In this document: positions 60,110 to 64,000 of the stretch, piece by piece
Position numbering within the stretch: position 1 is the stretch's first letter
Layout: the number at the start of each line of letters is the position of its first letter
Assembly: GCF_052078665.1 (NCBI RefSeq)
Contig: NZ_JBQJIK010000034.1
Span: 1-64,000 of the forward strand
Source: Inquilinus sp052078665
GTDB lineage: Bacteria; Pseudomonadota; Alphaproteobacteria; DSM-16000; Inquilinaceae
Reading direction: 5' to 3'
Length of the DNA: 64,000 nucleotides
Made by a program: the position numbers and the translations under genes
Notes under the pieces: model-generated
Databases searched by the model: none
Seen by the model: only the letters and a program-made list of their open reading frames with translations
What the model was told of the DNA's origin: nothing

Positions 60110-61399
60110 CTAGATCCCGGCCAGATCGGCTGCCACCTGGGGGTATTTCTGCTTCAGCCCGTCCAGGATCGTCGTCAGATGCCCGTCGAGCAAGTCGTAG
60201 ATGACCTGCGGGTCGGTCTCGGTCTCGATCGCTTTCGCCAGCCCGGGCGGCAGCTTCGCCTTCGACAGCAGCTTCCGTATCTCGCCGACAGACTTGGCGG
60301 TCTCGGCCTGCTCCGCGGCCGCTCCGGCGGCCTCCTCGGCCTGGTAGGCCGCCAGCATGCGGTCCGGCAGCGGCGGCTGCGTCGCCGGGGCGTCCAGCGG
60401 CTCGGCCTCGCATTGCAGCACCAGCACCTCGTCCGGCATGAACTTCATGTGCAGCGGCGTCACGCCGCGCCAGACCAGCACGATCTGGTCGTCGTCCGGC
60501 ACGGCGACGACGGTGTCGAGGTGCATCGGCACCTCCTCGGCCGCGACGCCGCCCGCGGCCGTCGCGCGCAGCAGCCCGGCGCGGATGCGCAGCCCGGGCA
60601 GCCCGGTCGTCAGGGTCGGGACGGTCGGATGCAGGTTGCGCAGCACCAGCGTCTCGTCGCCGCGCGGATAGTTGCCGGCCTGCTGGTCGTCGGGCGCCGC
60701 GTTGTGGTGGCTGGGGTCGTAGTCCCTGGGCGGCAGCGGCGCACGGAACACCGACCAGCGCCGGTCATGGGTGCCGCGCTTGCGCCGGCGCTCCTCGAAG
60801 CCCTGCGGCACGGGGGCGAAATTCGCCGGCCGCGGCCGGTCCCGCAGCGTCCGCAGCGGGTTTGCTGGGTCCTCGATCAGGGGCAGCGGCGTCACCGTGC
60901 GGCCGTCGGTCGCCGGCTGCCCGTCGATCCCCAGCCCCATCGGGTTGCGCCGGTCGTCCAGGCCGCCGAAGCTGTACTCCCAGCGCAGCGGCACCGACAC
61001 CATCGGCTCCGGCGCCGTGACCGACACGGTCTCGTCCGCCTGCCGCACCGCATGGCGGGGGCCGAAGAAGGCCAGCTCCTTGTGCAGCGGGCCCAGGGTG
61101 AAGGACGCGCGCCCCTTGGGCGCGGCGACGCCGCCGGGCTGGTGGAACGAGCCGATGACGTAGACATCGGTGCGCGGCTTGAACGGCGCCAGGTCGCTGG
61201 CCCAGGCCAGGCTGCGGCCGATGTCGTCGAGATAGGGCGTGTCGCCCGAGATCTCGCGCTGCTTCGCGGCAGGCGTGCAGATTGCCCCGTTCTTGAGGTC
61301 GAAGGTCCCCTTCACGATCAAGGTCAGGGACTGCTGCGGCGGAATCACCTTCGACGGCAGGGGCAGGAATTCGAACGGCACGTCCTTGATGATGCGCAT
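60110..61399 (-). CDS. DUF2169 domain protein (T6SS effector-loading adaptor candidate)
   Basis: A 429-residue protein with the DUF2169 N-terminal region (LTLIVKGTFDLKNGAICTPA, LAPFKPRTDVYVIGSFHQPG) and its characteristic EYSFGGLDDRRNPMGLGID. The remaining about 150 residues are helical and Ala/Glu-rich. DUF2169 proteins are encoded next to PAAR and effector genes and are thought to help load cargo on the spike. Here it lies directly after an unknown 353-residue gene and the DUF4280 gene. Confidence 0.85.
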   Translation of the reverse strand: MRIIKDVPFEFLPLPSKVIPPQQSLTLIVKGTFDLKNGAICTPAAKQREISGDTPYLDDIGRSLAWASDLAPFKPRTDVYVIGSFHQPGGVAAPKGRASFTLGPLHKELAFFGPRHAVRQADETVSVTAPEPMVSVPLRWEYSFGGLDDRRNPMGLGIDGQPATDGRTVTPLPLIEDPANPLRTLRDRPRPANFAPVPQGFEERRRKRGTHDRRWSVFRAPLPPRDYDPSHHNAAPDDQQAGNYPRGDETLVLRNLHPTVPTLTTGLPGLRIRAGLLRATAAGGVAAEEVPMHLDTVVAVPDDDQIVLVWRGVTPLHMKFMPDEVLVLQCEAEPLDAPATQPPLPDRMLAAYQAEEAAGAAAEQAETAKSVGEIRKLLSKAKLPPGLAKAIETETDPQVIYDLLDGHLTTILDGLKQKYPQVAADLAGI

Positions 61400-61436
61400 G
61401 TGTGTCTGACTCGTTTGTGATCTTGCGGAAGATTCG

Positions 61437-62498
61437 CTATAAATTTTTGACCATTATCGCATCAAGATTAACCTGTGTTCCGTTGAAGTTAAAGGAATCC
61501 GCGAAAATATTTATCCCAGACGCACCAATATCCATCGTTGCAGCCATCGCTCCTCTAATCGTCACTCCATCCTCGGTTATTTTGATTCTTGATGGGGCTA
61601 TTGACGAGTTAAGTTTGGCAGAGATAGCCGCCGCTGCGCCGGCGGCAATCGCCATGGCCTGCATCACCGCTATGAGGGCAGAAGCTGTAATGATCTCATC
61701 CGTTACCCTGGCCATAGCGTCTCTCATCGAGTCAAGTCCGGTATCGCGGGACCCCTCTATTTCCGGATCAATGACACTCGCTGCGTCCAAGCCGTCCTGG
61801 ACAAGAGCGCTGGCAATTCCACTAAAGGCCGCGAAGCCTCCGATTACTTTTGCATAAGTAGAAATGGCGGACGCCGGACTTACTGAGAGTGTAATGGATG
61901 TAGGGGCTACGACCGAGTACTCAGGTACAATCTTGGTCTCGCCAATTCCCTGGACGTCGATCGTATTGTTGATGATGTTGACGATCTGACCGCCGAACAC
62001 ATTCTGGGTGAAGCCGTAGTTGGACCACAGCAACGAGCCGGTGCCGGTGGACGCAGCGTTGCCAAGCCATTGCGTCATGCTGTTACCGGTAAGCAGATTC
62101 GTCGTGGACCCGAGCGTTGTGGTCAAGTTGGCGACACGCTGAAACGTCGTGGTTGCTCCTGCAGAACTCCCCTTCCATGTCGCGGATTGGAAATCACTGC
62201 CAGTCCCGACGACGGAAAGATTGTCGGAGGACCAGTCGGCGACGTACTTGGCGAACTGGGTTACGGTCGGGCCAGAAAGAGTGACGCTTTCCGTGCTGTA
62301 GATCAGCGCTCCCTTCTGTGTCTTCAGGGTCTTGTCGGTGCCGCCGTCCGTGGGGTCGATGAGATCAAGTTCGTAGGTGGAATCGGGATCTCCCAGGCGC
62401 AGATAGTCGCGGACCGTCGTGTCCGCCGCGGAATTCGGAACGTAAATGACATAGCCTGTGGTGTCGTTTTGCTTCACATCGGTGTCGTTGTCGGACAT
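61437..62498 (-). CDS. Unknown 353-residue protein in the T6SS hcp unit (candidate cargo)
   Basis: No family is recognised. The N-terminal half is S/T/G/N-rich and beta-like (TGYVIYVPNSAADTTVRDYL, SVTLSGPTVTQFAKYVADWS). The middle has two hydrophobic helices (STYAKVIGGFAAFSGIASAL, SALIAVMQAMAIAAGAAAAI) that could insert in membranes. The C-terminus repeats short strands (IKITEDGVTIRGAMAATMD, GINIFADSFNFNGTQVN), reminiscent of VgrG/DUF2345 needle strands. GC content is clearly lower than its neighbours. Its position between DUF4280 and DUF2169 makes it a candidate effector or spike part. No immunity gene is evident. Confidence 0.6.
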   Translation of the reverse strand: MSDNDTDVKQNDTTGYVIYVPNSAADTTVRDYLRLGDPDSTYELDLIDPTDGGTDKTLKTQKGALIYSTESVTLSGPTVTQFAKYVADWSSDNLSVVGTGSDFQSATWKGSSAGATTTFQRVANLTTTLGSTTNLLTGNSMTQWLGNAASTGTGSLLWSNYGFTQNVFGGQIVNIINNTIDVQGIGETKIVPEYSVVAPTSITLSVSPASAISTYAKVIGGFAAFSGIASALVQDGLDAASVIDPEIEGSRDTGLDSMRDAMARVTDEIITASALIAVMQAMAIAAGAAAAISAKLNSSIAPSRIKITEDGVTIRGAMAATMDIGASGINIFADSFNFNGTQVNLDAIMVKNL

Positions 62499-62523
62499 CG
62501 CATTTCACTCCAGCCCGGTTCGG

Positions 62524-62916
62524 TCAGTCCGTTGTCGCAATCGTCTCGGCCGCCTGCTCGACCGAGATCTCCCCCGCCCAGGCGCACATGCATTTGCTCT
62601 GCACCGTGGCCATGGGCAGCCCCGCATAGGACGTGATCACCGAGGGCGGCTCCCAGGGCGCGGGAATGACCGGAACGCACGGCATCGGCGTCAACGACCC
62701 CTGCGCCGCCGCGGTGGCGGAGGCGACCTGCGGATTGGCCAGGCTCTTGCACATGCCGAAGGGCAGGACGTTGTCGAACGGGATGATCTCCATGATCGTC
62801 GCCGCCGCCATCCCCGTGATCACCGGCTTGCCCGGCAGCTCCAGCGCCACGAACACCGACGGTGTCAGGCCGCAATTGCAGCTCAGCAGGCAGCCTGTCG
62901 TCAGAAACTCGGCCAT
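62524..62916 (-). CDS. PAAR-like DUF4280 spike-tip protein
   Basis: A 130-residue protein matching DUF4280: TGCLLSCNCGLTPSVFVALE at the start, IIPFDNVLPFGMCKSLANP, then LTPMPCVPVIPAPWEP and SKCMCAWAGEISV. The cysteine pattern and proline-rich strands are those of the PAAR-like group that caps VgrG and carries effectors. It lies 65 bases downstream of hcp on the minus strand, before the unknown candidate-cargo gene. Confidence 0.88.
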   Translation of the reverse strand: MAEFLTTGCLLSCNCGLTPSVFVALELPGKPVITGMAAATIMEIIPFDNVLPFGMCKSLANPQVASATAAAQGSLTPMPCVPVIPAPWEPPSVITSYAGLPMATVQSKCMCAWAGEISVEQAAETIATTD

Positions 62917-62981
62917 CGCCGCATCCTCCGGTCCGGCCGGGCGCGAGGGATGGCCTCGCGCCCGGCAGAGCTGGTTCGGTC

Positions 62982-63494
62982 TCAGGACTTCGGCGCGCGC
63001 CAGTCGTCGGCGCCGGAGGTGCCGGCGACCTTGTGCGTCGCCTCGATCTTCCGATAGGTGAAGAAGATCTCCTCCATGTCGCGGTACGGGCCGTTGGCCG
63101 GATCCAGCGCCACCGGCGTGTATTGCCGCAGGTCCACCAGCAGCACGTCGGTGAACTGCAGCTGGTAGTAGTTCTCCTGCTTACCGGCGGTGGAGGTGCG
63201 GTAGTAGTTGGCGGTGAGCTGCAGGATCTCGCCCGAGGTGATCGACGCCAGCAGCAGCGGCGAGGACCGGTCGAAATACTTGATCAGGCTGGCCGGCTGG
63301 TGGACGCGCTGGCCGGTCGGGGCGCCGCTCTGCGGATCCCGCGGGATCGTCACATGGACGGTCAGCGCCTGGCAGAACAGCTCGTTCTCGTGCCCCTCCT
63401 GGTAGATGTTGCCGACGCTGTCGGCGGTGAAGGCGTTCTGGCTGATGTTGCCCTGGGTCGCGCCGGTGACCGAGACATAGACGGGTTGCGACAT
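62982..63494 (-). CDS. hcp: T6SS tube protein Hcp (TssD)
   Basis: A 170-residue Hcp-family protein: MSQPVYVSVTGATQGNISQ, then HVTIPRDPQSGAPTGQRVHQ (the extended loop), VHQPASLIKYFDRSSPLLL and MEEIFFTYRKIEATHK. It forms hexameric rings of the secretion tube. The ATG at 63494 fits the family N-terminus; GAAAGGA is about 10 bases upstream. It is the first gene of a five-gene unit and is preceded by a sigma54 promoter about 80 bases upstream. Confidence 0.94.
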   Translation of the reverse strand: MSQPVYVSVTGATQGNISQNAFTADSVGNIYQEGHENELFCQALTVHVTIPRDPQSGAPTGQRVHQPASLIKYFDRSSPLLLASITSGEILQLTANYYRTSTAGKQENYYQLQFTDVLLVDLRQYTPVALDPANGPYRDMEEIFFTYRKIEATHKVAGTSGADDWRAPKS

Positions 63495-63575
63495 GATCTG
63501 CATTCCTTTCTGCACGTCGTTCTCTGGCCGCAGCGGGCGTTGTGCCTCGGTCCGGCCATTGGTGCCGGAATGGCT

Positions 63576-63591
63576 AGCAAGGGCCGTGCCA
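63576..63591 (-). promoter_or_regulatory. Sigma54 (-24/-12) promoter of hcp
   Basis: On the minus strand the sequence is TGGCACGGCCCTTGCT, an exact match to the RpoN consensus TGGCACG-N4-TTGCW. It lies 82 bases before the hcp ATG. A GAFTGA-type activator is encoded in the adjacent operon. Confidence 0.8.
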
Positions 63592-63759
63592 ACACCGGAT
63601 TCCCCGTATTCCTCAAGATCATGATCAATAAAATGTGCAGAAATCTGCGCAGTTAATGTGACGACAACCGCGCAGTTCAGTAAATATCGGTGTATTAATT
63701 ATATGTTACTTGACTTTAATTTAAGAGGGAAGGATTTTGTCGAAAGATCGAAGCTGCGG

Positions 63760-64000
63760 ATGGATGCTGTGTTCGAGAAACGGCTGCTGGAGCGGATCAT
63801 GACCGAGGCGCGTCAGGATCAGATCAGCGTCGATCCTTCGGCGCTGCTGGACGACGTGCTGGGGCATCTGCGCGATCTGTTCAACGTGCGGCAGGGCAGT
63901 GTCCCGGCGCGCCCGGACTACGGCATGATGGACGTCAACGGCGTGGCCCATCGCTTCCCGGAGGCGATCTCCATCCTGCGCGCCGAGATCAAGCGCCAGA
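63760..64000 (+). CDS. tssE: T6SS baseplate protein TssE (5' part, runs off window)
   Basis: The open frame reads MDAVFEKRLLERIMTEARQD, then VDPSALLDDVLGHLRDLFNV, RPDYGMMDVNGVAHRFPEAI and continues past the right edge. This matches the gp25-like TssE baseplate protein (an SxxxHLRDLFNxR-type motif near the start). An in-frame ATG at 63703 gives 19 more residues without a ribosome site; neither start has a clear one. It begins the next plus-strand part of the cluster, where tssF and tssG are expected. Confidence 0.8.
   Translation, partial: MDAVFEKRLLERIMTEARQDQISVDPSALLDDVLGHLRDLFNVRQGSVPARPDYGMMDVNGVAHRFPEAISILRAEIKRQ

Overview
The window is about 64 kb of very GC-rich DNA (roughly 70 percent by eye) with dense coding, many GTG starts and ATGA/GTGA stop-start overlaps. 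The gene content (tandem RND pumps, many LysR/AraC regulators, RTX protein, Hcp/TssB/TssC-type VI secretion with an FHA protein and a Ser/Thr kinase) fits a chromosomal segment of a large-genome, environmental or host-associated alphaproteobacterium of the Rhodospirillales/Azospirillales kind. That placement is inference from style and content; no rRNA or other marker gene is present.

Layout. 1-9.1 kb: the tail of a glutathione-S-transferase-like gene, a decayed methyltransferase, a MarR regulator overlapping an EamA exporter, a LysR regulator divergent from a GST plus a three-part flavin/iron-sulfur oxidoreductase, and an uncharacterised set of three overlapping genes for membrane-anchored proteins facing a polytopic membrane protein. 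9.2-20.9 kb: an MdtABC-like RND efflux operon, small genes (DUF4287, DoxX-like), an aldo/keto reductase, LysR regulators and a decayed copy of the RND pump tail. 21.0-23.1 kb: a lower-GC two-gene AbiE-like island with striking palindromes at its promoter and start codon.

23.3-39.0 kb is an accessory and regulatory zone: a lactonase-type beta-propeller, a class III cyclase/TPR protein divergent from a bacterial ionotropic-glutamate-receptor-like channel, an orphan HTH-like protein divergent from a 781-residue RTX protein, a cysteine-free ArsC-like protein with a PadR regulator, a LysR/polysaccharide deacetylase pair, and an MFS transporter with two tandem AraC paralogs. Two sets of scars (a 121-bp direct repeat of the channel gene tail, and a 40-bp transporter fragment between the AraC genes) record past duplications.

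39.3-44.8 kb is a same-strand run: membrane J-domain protein, Tat-type beta-propeller protein resembling thiocyanate dehydrogenase (a relative of nitrous-oxide reductase), MacB/LolD-like ABC transporter, and a membrane-anchored unknown. 45.2 kb to the end is a type VI secretion locus: tagH-tssJ-tssK-tssL-tssM-kinase-tssA-tssB-tssC-sigma54 activator on the plus strand, then a minus-strand unit (hcp, DUF4280 PAAR-like, unknown candidate cargo, DUF2169, lytic transglycosylase) headed by a consensus-matching sigma54 promoter, and the start of tssE running off the right edge. The activator and that promoter together suggest that Hcp and its cargo are switched on by a dedicated sigma54 circuit. tssF, tssG, clpV and vgrG would be expected beyond the right edge.
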